55,713 bases of DNA from Acidocella sp. (GTDB taxonomy: Bacteria; Pseudomonadota; Alphaproteobacteria; Acetobacterales; Acetobacteraceae), in assembly GCA_026224875.1 (NCBI GenBank), contig JAMFRU010000045.1:1-55713 (forward strand), written 5' to 3'. Shown piece after piece: positions 1-7,398 of this stretch (the first letter of the stretch is position 1; every line of letters begins with the position of its first letter). The notes under the pieces are model-generated. The model was not told the origin of the DNA, did not search any database, and saw only the letters and a program-made list of their open reading frames with translations. Made by a program: the position numbers and the translations under genes.

Positions 1-152
1 GGTTAACCGCACGTGGAAAAAGCCACAAATGCGCCCTCACCGCATGCGCACGAAAACTCCTCATCTTCGCAAATACAGTCGTCGAAAGAGGAAGGCCATG
101 GCAAAAAATGACCCCTTAAAGCAAGGCTTCAATCTAATGGTTGCTACGCTTG

Positions 153-1415
153 CTAATTTGTCGGGTTTACGACGCGGCCCATAAAGAGGATCTGGCCGGT
201 GGCGTTATCGCGGATGAGGTAAAGGAAGGGGTGATCCGCGATGAACGGAATCGGCACGGGAGGTGGACCAAGTTGGGGCATCGGCGCGGCGGCAGACACG
301 GCAACGCCAATTGCAGTCACGGCGGCCGCCTCGGTGCCGACTTCGTCTACATCCAGATGAGCCTTGTGGATGACGAAATTCACGTAAAGTGGGCCAGACG
401 GGTCGGTCGCAATACCGGTGAGATTGCATCTGGTAAAATCGAACAGCTGTTTCAAGCCGAGGGCTTGCAGAGCCGGAATCAGGTTAAAGCTGTTGTCAGC
501 TGAAAATTTCGGTAGCGTGACGTGCACGAGCGGATACTGCTTACCGTCCAGGAGCGTGCTGAGTTCGGACAAGGTCAGGCCAGCCTCGACCGCCGGCAAA
601 CCGTCTTTCGCCTTGGGAAGCACGATGACCATTGAGGTATCGTTGTAGCGGTAATCGAGGACAAGTATTTGTACGTGATCATCCTCGGCGTACCCGAGCT
701 CATTTGTCATTGTCATGGTGTCGGCTTGCACGTCGTCGCCCGCGGCTACGTGAAACGGCGCTTTTTGCGTCGAATCAACATAGAATGGCTGTTGCCAGCC
801 TGCCTTAAAATAGACGGCGTTGGTGAGAACCAGCCGTGTCGACCCGCTCAGCATCATAGGGGAAATGATCGAGGGGATTTTGCCGTGTGTTTGCACGCTA
901 ACCCAGCTGTTGATTTTATCACTCGCAGCATCGGGATTGGCAAAATCAACACGCCGCAAATCGCCCCCAAAATCGGATTTAATGGAGGTGATATAGCTGG
1001 CGTTGAATTTGTAATGACGGGCGCCCCAGAGGGCATTCGCCGTTTCGAATTTGGAGCCGTCGGGCTCAGAGTCGCCCAGCGGCGGTTGCGCCGCGAAATC
1101 CTTTAAATAGGTGGCAGTCAGGTCGCCGCCATCGGCGGGCGCCAAATTGTCCAGATGTAGAGTTTTTGCTATTTCTGTAGCCGTACCGGCCTTGGCGCCA
1201 GCGTAAACCATGCCCAGAGCGGTCGAAACGCTGTAGGGAGCGAAAAAGAAGTTTCCCGGTTGACGGCTGATCTGGCCATACAGATCAATGGCGAATTCGT
1301 TCTGAGCGATCGCGAGCGCAGGGGTGACATAGGTCAAGCGCGGCGGTGGTGCGGGTGCTGTGCAGGACGCTAGACAAAGCCCAAGCAAAATCTGCAATTT
1401 CAGAGGGTTTTTCAT
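153..1415 (-). CDS. Serpin-family lipoprotein (serine protease inhibitor)
   Basis: About 420 residues, the usual length of a serpin plus an export signal. The N-terminus is a short basic-hydrophobic stretch ending in a lipobox (LCLASC, Cys near residue 18) followed by a Pro/Ala linker, so the protein is probably lipid-anchored outside the inner membrane. The serpin core is recognisable from FFAPYSVSTALGMVYAGA, through LVLTNAVYFKAGW, to the hinge EVGTEAAAVTA and the end segment DHPFLYLIRDNATGQILFMG. A hinge with small residues after Glu-x-Gly-Thr is typical of inhibitory serpins that trap a protease by loop insertion. The target cannot be read from the loop, which is Ala/Pro-rich. ATG at 1415 is preferred over an in-frame GTG at 1424 because an AGGTG lies 8 bases upstream. 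The gene looks less GC-rich than its neighbours, so horizontal acquisition is plausible. Confidence 0.9.
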   Translation of the reverse strand: MKNPLKLQILLGLCLASCTAPAPPPRLTYVTPALAIAQNEFAIDLYGQISRQPGNFFFAPYSVSTALGMVYAGAKAGTATEIAKTLHLDNLAPADGGDLTATYLKDFAAQPPLGDSEPDGSKFETANALWGARHYKFNASYITSIKSDFGGDLRRVDFANPDAASDKINSWVSVQTHGKIPSIISPMMLSGSTRLVLTNAVYFKAGWQQPFYVDSTQKAPFHVAAGDDVQADTMTMTNELGYAEDDHVQILVLDYRYNDTSMVIVLPKAKDGLPAVEAGLTLSELSTLLDGKQYPLVHVTLPKFSADNSFNLIPALQALGLKQLFDFTRCNLTGIATDPSGPLYVNFVIHKAHLDVDEVGTEAAAVTAIGVAVSAAAPMPQLGPPPVPIPFIADHPFLYLIRDNATGQILFMGRVVNPTN

Positions 1416-1613
1416 AGACGGCACCTAACAGACGAGCAGGGAATCGTGTCCAGGACAGTCATAGCTGGATTGTTGTGGCCTTAAAATGGCACGTCCGTGA
1501 TTTGATCACTTATTCCGCTCTGTGCCCTCACGCCATGGGCGGAACGTCCGCTGCTGTTGCCAAGGGCGCGGCAATACCCCGGCGGCTTTCTACCCCATAC
1601 GGACATCCGAGGT

Positions 1614-2171
1614 TTAGATCGTTCCAAATTCCCGCCAGATTTTTACGCGGGCTTTGCCGTGGATGCGCTCGGCCAGGAGGTTGGGGATTTCCATTTCGTC
1701 GCCGGGGCCGAATTCGGCGATGATGAGGGCGTTGGGGGCGAGCCAGTTGCGGTTGCGCAATGTGGATAGGGCTTGGGGGATGAGGTTTTTTCCGTAGGGC
1801 GGGTCTAGGAAGATCAGGTTGTGGGGTTCCCCGGGCGGGGCGAGTAGGACGTCGCCTGCCACTACGCGCGATGTTACCCCGCATGCCGCGATGTTCTGCT
1901 TTAGCGCTGCCAAAGCCGGGCGGGATTGTTCAAAGAAGATGGCGGAGGCTGCGCCGCGGGAGAGGGCTTCCAGGCCGTAAGCGCCGGTGCCGGCGAATAC
2001 GTCCAGCACTTTTGCGCCGCGCAACTCGCACCAGGGGGCGTGGGCTAGGATGTCGAATACGGCTTGGCGGGCGCGGGTGTTGGTGGGCCGCGTTTCTAGC
2101 CCCTCTGGGGCGGCGAGGCGGCGGCCTTTCCATGTGCCGGCGATGATGCGCGGGCCTGGGGGGATGGTCAT
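1614..2171 (-). CDS. rsmD: 16S rRNA (guanine(966)-N2)-methyltransferase RsmD
   Basis: About 185 residues, the normal RsmD length. The N-terminus RIIAGTWKGRRLAAPEG and the following RPTNTRARQAVFDIL are family hallmarks. The SAM-binding segment DVFAGTGAYGLEALSRGA (around residue 50) and the catalytic NLIFLDPPYGK (around residue 125) are intact. It methylates G966 of 16S rRNA during small-subunit assembly. The open frame continues upstream into a repeat region, but the family alignment starts at the ATG at 2171, so that start is chosen. It lies on the same strand as the pseudouridine synthase at 2440, separated by a 268-bp repeat-filled gap. Confidence 0.95.
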   Translation of the reverse strand: MTIPPGPRIIAGTWKGRRLAAPEGLETRPTNTRARQAVFDILAHAPWCELRGAKVLDVFAGTGAYGLEALSRGAASAIFFEQSRPALAALKQNIAACGVTSRVVAGDVLLAPPGEPHNLIFLDPPYGKNLIPQALSTLRNRNWLAPNALIIAEFGPGDEMEIPNLLAERIHGKARVKIWREFGTI

Positions 2172-2241
2172 GGGGTGGTGGAAAGAGGCTGGGTTTTGGC
2201 TTGGATTTGCTGGGGCTGGCGGCCTCGGGCTCCCAACACTT

Positions 2242-2340
2242 CGGCATTGGAGAGAGGGAGGGCAAAGGCGTGGATGCCCACATGCGCGGGCATGACGGGG
2301 TGGTGGGACCACGCCTTTGCCCTCCCTCTCTCCAATGCCG
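2242..2340. repeat. REP-like element with a 31-bp perfect inverted repeat
   Basis: 2242-2272 is the exact reverse complement of 2310-2340. The 37-base loop contains a second small hairpin (gatgccc..gggcatgacgg, 2273-2303) that recurs elsewhere in the window. The element sits between the pseudouridine synthase and rsmD, where it could act as a strong transcript hairpin. A further palindrome (gggcctgaggccc, 2353-2365) and the motif ccagaggcgtgcttcgcac (2381-2399) follow, so the whole gap is made of repeats. Confidence 0.85.
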
Positions 2341-2439
2341 GGCGGGATCCAAGGGCCTGAGGCCCTTGGCGGGTCCCACGCCAGAGGCGTGCTTCGCACG
2401 ACGGCAGAGCCCTGGCCTTTTTCCCACACCCCATGATTA

Positions 2440-3201
2440 TTACCCCAGGCCCGGCACCTGTTCGCGCAGGATTTTGCCGTTGACTTCCTCGGCGCAGCTG
2501 CGGGGGAGGGTGCCTAGTTGGAAGGGGCCGTAGGCGACGCGGATGAGGCGGGTGACGGGCAGGGCCAGGGCTTCCATGACGCGGCGGAGTTCGCGGTTTT
2601 TGCCTTCGCGCAGGGACATGGACATCCAGGTGTTGGAGCGCTGGACGGAGTCTATCGCGGCTTCGATGGGGCCGTATTTTATGCCGTCCACGGCAAGGCC
2701 TTCGGCTAGGCGTTTGATTTTTTCGGGGGCGACGCCGCCGTGGACGCGCACGCGGTAGCGGCGCAGCCAGCCGGTGGCGGGGAGTTCCAGCTTGCGGGCC
2801 AGTGTGCCGTCGTTGGTGAGCAGCAGCAGGCCCTCGGAGGTGAGGTCTAGCCGGCCGATGGAGATGACGCGGGGCAGGCCGGGGGGGAGTTTGTCGAAGA
2901 CGGTGGGGCGGCCTTCGGGGTCTTTATGGGTGGTGACCAGGCCTTCGGGCTTGTGGTAGCGCCAGAGGCGGGTGCGGTCGGGCTCGGAGACAAGTTTGCC
3001 GTCCACCAGCACCATGTCCCCGGGTTTTACGAACACGGCGGGGTGGGTGACGGGCTCATTGTTCATCCGCACACGGCCGGCCTCGATCATGGCTTCGGCA
3101 TCACGCCTGCTGGAGATGCCGGCGCGGGAGAGGAATTTGGCGATGCGTTCGCCGCGTTCGCCGGTTTCAGTCTCTTCGGTGGTGTCGTTGTCTTCAGTCA
3201 T
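2440..3201 (-). CDS. rluB: RsuA/RluB-family pseudouridine synthase
   Basis: 253 residues. An acidic Thr/Glu-rich start is followed by an S4 RNA-binding domain (ERIAKFLSRAGISSRRDAEAMI, residues about 17-75) and the RsuA-type catalytic domain with the GRLDLTSEGLLLLTNDG signature (catalytic Asp around residue 120) and a late REGKNRELRRV motif. It converts a uridine of rRNA, probably in the 23S peptidyl-transferase region, to pseudouridine. RluB versus RluE/RsuA specificity is inferred from the S4 domain and basic C-terminal region. The ATG at 3201 has an AGGGG about 8 bases upstream. Its first 8 bases overlap the end of the amidotransferase gene upstream, suggesting co-transcription. Confidence 0.9.
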   Translation of the reverse strand: MTEDNDTTEETETGERGERIAKFLSRAGISSRRDAEAMIEAGRVRMNNEPVTHPAVFVKPGDMVLVDGKLVSEPDRTRLWRYHKPEGLVTTHKDPEGRPTVFDKLPPGLPRVISIGRLDLTSEGLLLLTNDGTLARKLELPATGWLRRYRVRVHGGVAPEKIKRLAEGLAVDGIKYGPIEAAIDSVQRSNTWMSMSLREGKNRELRRVMEALALPVTRLIRVAYGPFQLGTLPRSCAEEVNGKILREQVPGLG

Positions 3202-3904
3202 GGCATGCCCCTATGAAGGCGGCGTATAGGGCATGATCGCCGGGATCGACAAAATATTCCGGGTGCCATTGCACACCGATGCAGAATTTTTGGCCGGGGT
3301 CTTCCACGCCTTCGATCACGCCATCGGGCGCCAGCGCGTTAACCACGCTGCGGCCAGGCGCGCGCACGGCCTGGTGGTGCGAGGTGTTGGCGCGCATTTT
3401 TGCCCCCACGATATCGTACAGCCTGGTGCCCGGCAAAATATTTACGTCGTGCCCCGGCTCGTAATGCCAATGCTTCTGCTCATGCGCCAGGGCGTTTGGA
3501 ATCGCATCCGGTATATGCTGGTGGAGCGCGCCGCCGAGGGCCACGGCAAGCAATTGCTGGCCGCCGCAAATGCCGAGCAGCGGCATGTTGCGGGCCATCG
3601 CGCCGCGCAGCAACGCCAGCTCCGCGGTGGTACGGCCGGCCTTTAACTCAACGGTTTGGTGCGTTTCCGTCTCGCCGTACAAAGCCGGGTCAACATCGAA
3701 AGCGCCGCCGGTGACGATCAGCCCGTCGAGCTGGCTCAGGTAGTCTTCCGCCAGGGCGGCATCATGCGGCACGGCGACGGCCAGGCCGCCATGCGCGTTC
3801 ACCGCATCCATGTAATTCTGCCGCAGCGCGTACCAGGGGTATTGCGACCAGCCGCCAGCCGGTTCGGCATCCAGTGTCAGGCCGATCAGGGGGCGTTTTT
3901 TCAT
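3194..3904 (-). CDS. Class I glutamine amidotransferase, gamma-glutamyl-GABA hydrolase family (peptidase C26)
   Basis: About 236 residues. The nucleophile motif GICGGQQLLAVALGG (Cys around residue 112) and the His-Glu pair in GVQWHPEYF (around residue 213) complete the class I amidotransferase triad. The early IGLTLD and DGLIVTGGAFDVDPALYGE segments match the PuuD/C26 group, which hydrolyses gamma-glutamyl bonds, for example gamma-glutamyl-GABA in putrescine breakdown. No putrescine genes are nearby, so the substrate is unknown. ATG at 3904 is preferred to an upstream GTG at 3913. It overlaps the pseudouridine synthase by 8 bases and is divergent from tadA. Confidence 0.88.
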   Translation of the reverse strand: MKKRPLIGLTLDAEPAGGWSQYPWYALRQNYMDAVNAHGGLAVAVPHDAALAEDYLSQLDGLIVTGGAFDVDPALYGETETHQTVELKAGRTTAELALLRGAMARNMPLLGICGGQQLLAVALGGALHQHIPDAIPNALAHEQKHWHYEPGHDVNILPGTRLYDIVGAKMRANTSHHQAVRAPGRSVVNALAPDGVIEGVEDPGQKFCIGVQWHPEYFVDPGDHALYAAFIGACHD

Positions 3905-3951
3905 GGCTAGCACCTAGACCCGGCGCGGCGGCTAATGCAAATCTAACTCCC

Positions 3952-4395
3952 ATGATCCCCCCCATGGCAACCGCCCTCAAACTAGCCTGCGAAGCTGCCG
4001 AAGCTGGCGAGGTTCCCGTGGGCGCGGTGCTGAGCAATGACGACGGCGTGGTGTTTGCAACCGCCCGCAATTACGTGGAGCAGGAACAGAACCCGGCCGC
4101 CCATGCCGAGATGCTGGTGCTGGCCCAGGCCTGGGCCGTGCGCGGCGGTAAGTATTTTACCGATTGTACACTGACGGTGACGATGGAGCCCTGCGTGCTG
4201 TGCGCCGGGGCGATCGCCGCCTTCCGCGTCGGCAAGCTGGTATTTGGTGCGTATGACCCCAAGAGTGGTGCGGTGGAGCATGGGCCGCGCGTGTTCACCC
4301 ATGCCGGCACGCATCATAAGCCCGAGATTATCGGCGGGGTGCGCGAGGCGGAATGTTCCGCGTTGCTGAAGGCGTTTTTCGCGAACAAACGCTGA
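3952..4395 (+). CDS. tadA: tRNA-specific adenosine deaminase TadA
   Basis: About 147 residues, a typical TadA length. The zinc-deaminase motif is complete: HAE (His about 51, catalytic Glu about 53) and PCVLC (Cys about 81 and 84). TadA deaminates the wobble adenosine of tRNA-Arg(ACG) to inosine and is usually essential. The open frame extends further upstream, but the similarity begins near the ATGs at 3952 and 3964. The former is used here and the latter (MATALKLA) is also possible. The stop codon overlaps the start of rnhB (TGATG), so the two are translationally coupled. Confidence 0.93.
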   Translation: MIPPMATALKLACEAAEAGEVPVGAVLSNDDGVVFATARNYVEQEQNPAAHAEMLVLAQAWAVRGGKYFTDCTLTVTMEPCVLCAGAIAAFRVGKLVFGAYDPKSGAVEHGPRVFTHAGTHHKPEIIGGVREAECSALLKAFFANKR

Positions 4396-4994
4396 TGCCG
4401 GACTTGACCCACGAGCTGCGGCTGCAATGCGTGGTGGCGGGGGTGGATGAGGTTGGCCGCGGGCCGCTGGCTGGGCCGGTGTTTGCCGCCGCGGTGATAT
4501 TGCCGGCGCAAATGCCGCGCGGGCTGGCGGGGCTGATCGATGACTCTAAAAAACTATCAGCGCCCCGCCGGGCCATTGCTTTGGCGGCGTTGCGGGAGAG
4601 CGGCGCGCATATCGCGCTTGGGGCGGCCTCGGTTGCCGATATTTTTCGCCTGAATATTCTGCATGCCTCGATGCTGGCGATGCGCCGCGCCATTGCCCGG
4701 CTGCCGGTGCGGCCTGACCATGTGCTGGTGGACGGCAACCGCAAACCTGGCTGCGAGATGCCCTGCACGGCGCTGGTCGGTGGTGATGGGCTATCGCTGT
4801 CCATCGCGGCTGCTTCCATTGTGGCGAAAGAGGCGCGCGATGCGCTGATGGCACGGCTGGCGCAGCGCTACCCGGAATATGGCTGGGAGAAAAATGCGGG
4901 CTATGCGGCGGCGGTGCATCGCGCGGCGATTATCCGCTGCGGGGCGACGCGGCATCACCGCATGGGATTCGGGGCATTGCTGCGCGGGTTGTAG
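4395..4994 (+). CDS. rnhB: Ribonuclease HII
   Basis: 199 residues from the ATG at 4395, which overlaps the tadA stop. The RNase HII motifs are present: [16 protein letters not shown] with the catalytic Asp-Glu pair (about D18/E19), [15 protein letters not shown] with the third acidic residue (about D113), and SIVAKEARD. It cleaves RNA in RNA-DNA hybrids, including single ribonucleotides left in the genome. The frame opens upstream inside tadA, but no family residues are found there. The second half of a two-gene unit with tadA. Confidence 0.95.
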   Translation: MPDLTHELRLQCVVAGVDEVGRGPLAGPVFAAAVILPAQMPRGLAGLIDDSKKLSAPRRAIALAALRESGAHIALGAASVADIFRLNILHASMLAMRRAIARLPVRPDHVLVDGNRKPGCEMPCTALVGGDGLSLSIAAASIVAKEARDALMARLAQRYPEYGWEKNAGYAAAVHRAAIIRCGATRHHRMGFGALLRGL

Positions 4995-5130
4995 GGTTTT
5001 TCCAGCGGCGATAATCATGCCGGAAACGGATTGGTTTTTTCGTTTTTATCTGAATTGATTTGGCCGCGGCAGTTGCTCGGTGACTGCGAAAACGGGCGGA
5101 AGAACAAAGAGCAATCCAGGATCCGTGCCG

Positions 5131-5166
5131 CGAATGGCGGATGGCGCTTCGCTTATCCGCCATTCG
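5131..5166. repeat. REP-like hairpin, 12-bp perfect arms
   Basis: cgaatggcggat (5131-5142) is the exact complement of atccgccattcg (5155-5166), with loop ggcgcttcgctt. The loop and the cttatccgcc arm resemble the REP hairpins of many proteobacteria. It lies in the gap between two convergent genes, rnhB and the small lipoprotein at 5237. Confidence 0.7.
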
Positions 5167-5181
5167 TTTCATTTAACAGAC

Positions 5182-5222
5182 GCTGTTTTTCCAACGATGC
5201 AGTGTATCGTTGGAAAAACAGC
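5182..5222. terminator. Strong hairpin (17-bp perfect arms) between convergent genes
   Basis: gctgtttttccaacgat (5182-5198) pairs exactly with 5206-5222 across a 7-base loop. The AT-rich stem stands out from the GC-rich surroundings. It sits 14 bases past the stop of the lipoprotein gene on the minus strand and could end transcription in both directions. There is no clear U tract outside the stem, so a repeat or attachment-like role is also possible. Confidence 0.55.
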
Positions 5223-5236
5223 AATTGATCACAATG

Positions 5237-5431
5237 TTATGGCGTGCTGCTTTGCGTGTTCGTTGTGGTGGTCGAAACCGGCGGCGGCGGCGGCACGGCC
5301 GGCGCTGTCGTGGTTTCCGAAGTGGTCGTGGTGGTTGGCGGCGGCGGGGCGCCGCAGGACGTCAGCACAGTCATGCCGCCGATGAGGGCAGCACTTGCCA
5401 ATAACCGGATACCGAATTTGTAGTTTTTCAT
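5237..5431 (-). CDS. Small Thr/Pro-rich lipoprotein, function unknown
   Basis: 64 residues. A lysine-containing start and hydrophobic stretch lead to the lipobox LTSC (Cys about 26), after which the mature peptide is almost entirely Pro, Thr, Ser and Ala. There is no folded domain. The tail resembles a flexible wall-spanning or surface spacer. It lies 12 bases downstream of a second exported protein with the same Thr/Pro composition (5444-5752), and the two probably share a transcript and an origin by duplication. Function unknown. Confidence 0.72.
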   Translation of the reverse strand: MKNYKFGIRLLASAALIGGMTVLTSCGAPPPPTTTTTSETTTAPAVPPPPPVSTTTTNTQSSTP

Positions 5432-5443
5432 TTCGATATCCTT

Positions 5444-5752
5444 TTACGGGCTGGTGGTCGTGGTGGATTGGGTGGTTGTCGCCGGCGGCGGCGGGGCAGC
5501 GGTCGTGCTGGTCGTGCTGCTCTCGCTGGCGGCGCCATAGGCATTGCCGTAGGTGGTTTTCTTCGACGACGACGTATCGCCCATGCCGTCATTCGAGTTC
5601 TTGCTCTCGGTCGAGCTCATCGTGCCCGGGGCGGGTGCCACAACGGCGGGCGCGGTTGTGGTCGTGGTGCTGTCGGACGAGCTGGTCTGGGCCATGGCCG
5701 CGCCTGAGATCAGGAACAAAGCGCAGGTGGCCGCTGTAAGATATTTCTTCAT
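5444..5752 (-). CDS. Exported Ser/Thr/Pro-rich protein, function unknown
   Basis: 102 residues with a clear Sec signal (MKKYLTAATCALFLISGAAMA, cleavage after about residue 22). The mature part is low-complexity: Ser/Thr runs, Pro/Ala blocks and a central NSNDGMGDTSSSKKTTYGNAYGAASE patch. No catalytic motif is visible. The composition matches the lipoprotein just downstream. On the minus strand a GGAGG-type site precedes the ATG at 5752. It may be a disordered, possibly glycosylated envelope protein, but that is conjecture. Confidence 0.72.
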   Translation of the reverse strand: MKKYLTAATCALFLISGAAMAQTSSSDSTTTTTAPAVVAPAPGTMSSTESKNSNDGMGDTSSSKKTTYGNAYGAASESSTTSTTAAPPPPATTTQSTTTTSP

Positions 5753-5918
5753 CGTAATCCTCCATAATTCCGGTTAAACAACTTAAATGCCGTGGCGCAT
5801 GCGCACCGCAGTCCCTGTTGCTTGGAGTTCCGATATGGGGCGAAGGTGGTTTATATCAACTTCGAAATTTGTTCATGATTGCGACATGTGTCCGCGATAT
5901 GGCGGGAGCATGGAGGGC

Positions 5919-6338
5919 TTATGACACCACCCAGGGATTCACCACGGCAACACCCGTGCCGGCAAAATCGCTCACATTGCATGTTACCACCGCCATGCCG
6001 TGTACGGCGGCCGTCGCGGCGATATAGGCGTCTCGCTCCGGCCTCATCTTGGGTACGTGCAATTGGGCGCAACGCAATGCCACGGCGCTGTCAACGGGCA
6101 GGATACGCCCGGCAAATTGCGGCAGCACGTGGCGTTCCAGCCAGTTGCGCAGCGGTATTGCCTGTGCTGGGCGGCGAAGCTCCAGCCGCAGCACGCCCAG
6201 CTCCAGCTCCATCACCGTGATGGCCGAAATATAAAATGTATCCGCATCTGCCGCCGCAGCCCATGCGGCAACATCGGGGCTTATTCGTCCAGCCGGTTTA
6301 CGCAATTCGGAGATGACATTGGTGTCGAGCAGATACAC
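5919..6338 (-). CDS. vapC: PIN-domain ribonuclease toxin, VapC-type
   Basis: 139 residues. The PIN acidic residues are present: Asp5 in YLLDTNVISEL, Glu in ITVMELELGVL (about 44), Asp in RPERDAYIAATA (about 101) and Asp in TCNVSDFAGTG (about 123). VapC toxins cut tRNA or rRNA when freed from the antitoxin. The start is GTG at 6338, two bases after the antitoxin stop (TAG-GC-GTG), so translation is coupled. The RNA target cannot be told from sequence. Typical length, no damage seen. Confidence 0.9.
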   Translation of the reverse strand: MYLLDTNVISELRKPAGRISPDVAAWAAAADADTFYISAITVMELELGVLRLELRRPAQAIPLRNWLERHVLPQFAGRILPVDSAVALRCAQLHVPKMRPERDAYIAATAAVHGMAVVTCNVSDFAGTGVAVVNPWVVS

Positions 6339-6340
6339 GC

Positions 6341-6598
6341 CTAATCAAACTCAGCCGGGCGCGGCAAGGCGACCCGTGGCGGGATATCCAGTTCGATATC
6401 GTCGAAATCCGGCATGGCCAGCGCCTCGACAATATTGCGTTTTTGCCCGGTCAGGCGGCGGTATTCCTCGATGCTCAGCAGCACATGGGCCGGCTGGCCG
6501 CGGTCGGTGATGATCACCGGGCCCGAGGCTGCCGCTTTTTTGGCGCGGCCGGTGTCCTGGTTGAATTCCCGGCTGGTGAGGATGGTGCTGGTGCTCAT
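6341..6598 (-). CDS. Antitoxin of the Phd/YefM family
   Basis: 85 residues. The N-terminal DNA-binding part (ILTSREFNQDTGRAKKAAASGPVIIT) and the middle segment RGQPAHVLLSIEEYRRL are diagnostic of Phd/YefM antitoxins. The acidic C-terminal half (MPDFDDIELDIPP) would wrap the VapC partner. A GGAG lies 9 bases before the ATG. A near-perfect 18-bp palindrome 20 bases upstream is the likely autoregulatory operator. The Phd-type antitoxin with a PIN toxin is a common mixed pairing. Confidence 0.9.
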   Translation of the reverse strand: MSTSTILTSREFNQDTGRAKKAAASGPVIITDRGQPAHVLLSIEEYRRLTGQKRNIVEALAMPDFDDIELDIPPRVALPRPAEFD

Positions 6599-6617
6599 GG
6601 TGGCGTGCTCCGCGCAA

Positions 6618-6635
6618 TGTAGAAACGTTACTACA
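6618..6635. promoter_or_regulatory. Probable operator/promoter of the toxin-antitoxin operon
   Basis: tgtagaaacgttactaca is a palindrome with a single mismatched pair, centred on AACGTT. On the minus strand a TTGATT lies 17 bases before a TAACGT inside the palindrome, a weak sigma-70-like match, so binding by the antitoxin would block the polymerase. The position, 20-37 bases upstream of the antitoxin start, fits conditional autorepression. Confidence 0.6.
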
Positions 6636-6690
6636 AAATCAGCGCAAAATCAAGCTTTACCTACCCCAGGCTTTACCAACTCATCGCAAA

Positions 6691-6709
6691 CCCCGCCCGC
6701 CGGGCGGGG
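6691..6709 (-). terminator. GC hairpin after the DUF3576 lipoprotein gene
   Basis: ccccgccc (6691-6698) pairs with gggcgggg (6702-6709) across a 3-base loop, 8 bases beyond the stop codon of the gene at 6718. On the minus strand it is followed by TTTGCG, a poor U tract, so termination is plausible but unproven. Confidence 0.5.
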
Positions 6710-6717
6710 CGCAAAAC

Positions 6718-7251
6718 CTACTGGCCGTTCTGCGAGGCCGCCTGCAAATCGGCGGCGCGGGACAGGATCCGGTCTTCCAGCCCGCTGGCCAGCGACGGGT
6801 CCGCCGGCGCATCGGCCCAGCCGGTGCCGGTTTGCACCTGGTGGAACACGCTGATCTGGATGGCGTTGGCCGTGAGCTGCTTGCTCAGGATATAGGCGTT
6901 GACCTTGAAGCGCTCTCCCGGCGTGCTGGCCGGGCTGTACCAATCGGTGATCACGACGCCGCCGAACGGGTCCGCCGAGACCAAGGGCATGAAGGACAGC
7001 GTGTCCAGCGTGGCGCGCCACAGATAGGCGTTCACCTGGATCTGGGTGGCCTGGCTGTTGGTGCTGCTGCTGCCTTTGCCGAAGGTCCAGCCGAGGCCGC
7101 TGGAATCAGCCCCGGCCTGACCTTGAGGCAAACCGGAGTTCTGATAGTTGTTGACGTCGGCGTTCGAGGTTTTCACGCCGCTGCACGCACCAAGGCTTAG
7201 CAGCGCCGTTACCAGCGCGACAGGGACGGCAATGTTTCCAAGACTCCGCAA
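6718..7251 (-). CDS. DUF3576-family outer-membrane lipoprotein
   Basis: 177 residues. A hydrophobic signal ends in lipobox LGAC (Cys about 23). The mature protein has a Gly/Ser/Asn linker, then the DUF3576 core: QVNAYLWRATLDTLSFMPLVSADPFGGVVITDWY and KVNAYILSKQLTANAIQISVF. The family is found mainly in alphaproteobacteria, is predicted to be outer-membrane-associated and has no settled function. It lies downstream of the porin gene on the same strand but behind a strong terminator, so it is probably transcribed on its own. Confidence 0.85.
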   Translation of the reverse strand: MRSLGNIAVPVALVTALLSLGACSGVKTSNADVNNYQNSGLPQGQAGADSSGLGWTFGKGSSSTNSQATQIQVNAYLWRATLDTLSFMPLVSADPFGGVVITDWYSPASTPGERFKVNAYILSKQLTANAIQISVFHQVQTGTGWADAPADPSLASGLEDRILSRAADLQAASQNGQ

Positions 7252-7340
7252 ATTCGCTCTCCAAGACCCTAAACTGCACGCTGTTTAGCCGCGCGCGCCC
7301 CATCCGCCAAGGGCAAGCAGGCTAGGGACATAAAATGGCA

Positions 7341-7376
7341 CAAAAAAGGGTGGCGGTTGCCCGCCACCCTTTTTTG
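7341..7376. terminator. Rho-independent terminator of the porin gene
   Basis: caaaaaagggtggcgg (7341-7356) and its exact complement (7361-7376) form a 16-bp stem with a 4-base loop and A/T runs on both ends. On the minus strand the GC stem is followed by TTTTTT, a classic terminator 23 bases after the porin stop. The symmetry lets it work in both directions. Confidence 0.88.
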
Positions 7377-7398
7377 CAAACGTAGGCTGATTAGAGGC

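Noticed and set aside
98-184. 28-codon ORF with a GAGGAAGG site upstream, overlapping the serpin end
   Set aside because: Too short, with no recognisable domain, and largely antisense to the serpin stop region.
1425-1613. Gap between serpin and rsmD searched for RNA genes
   Set aside because: No tRNA, riboswitch or hairpin of note; only short incoherent frames.
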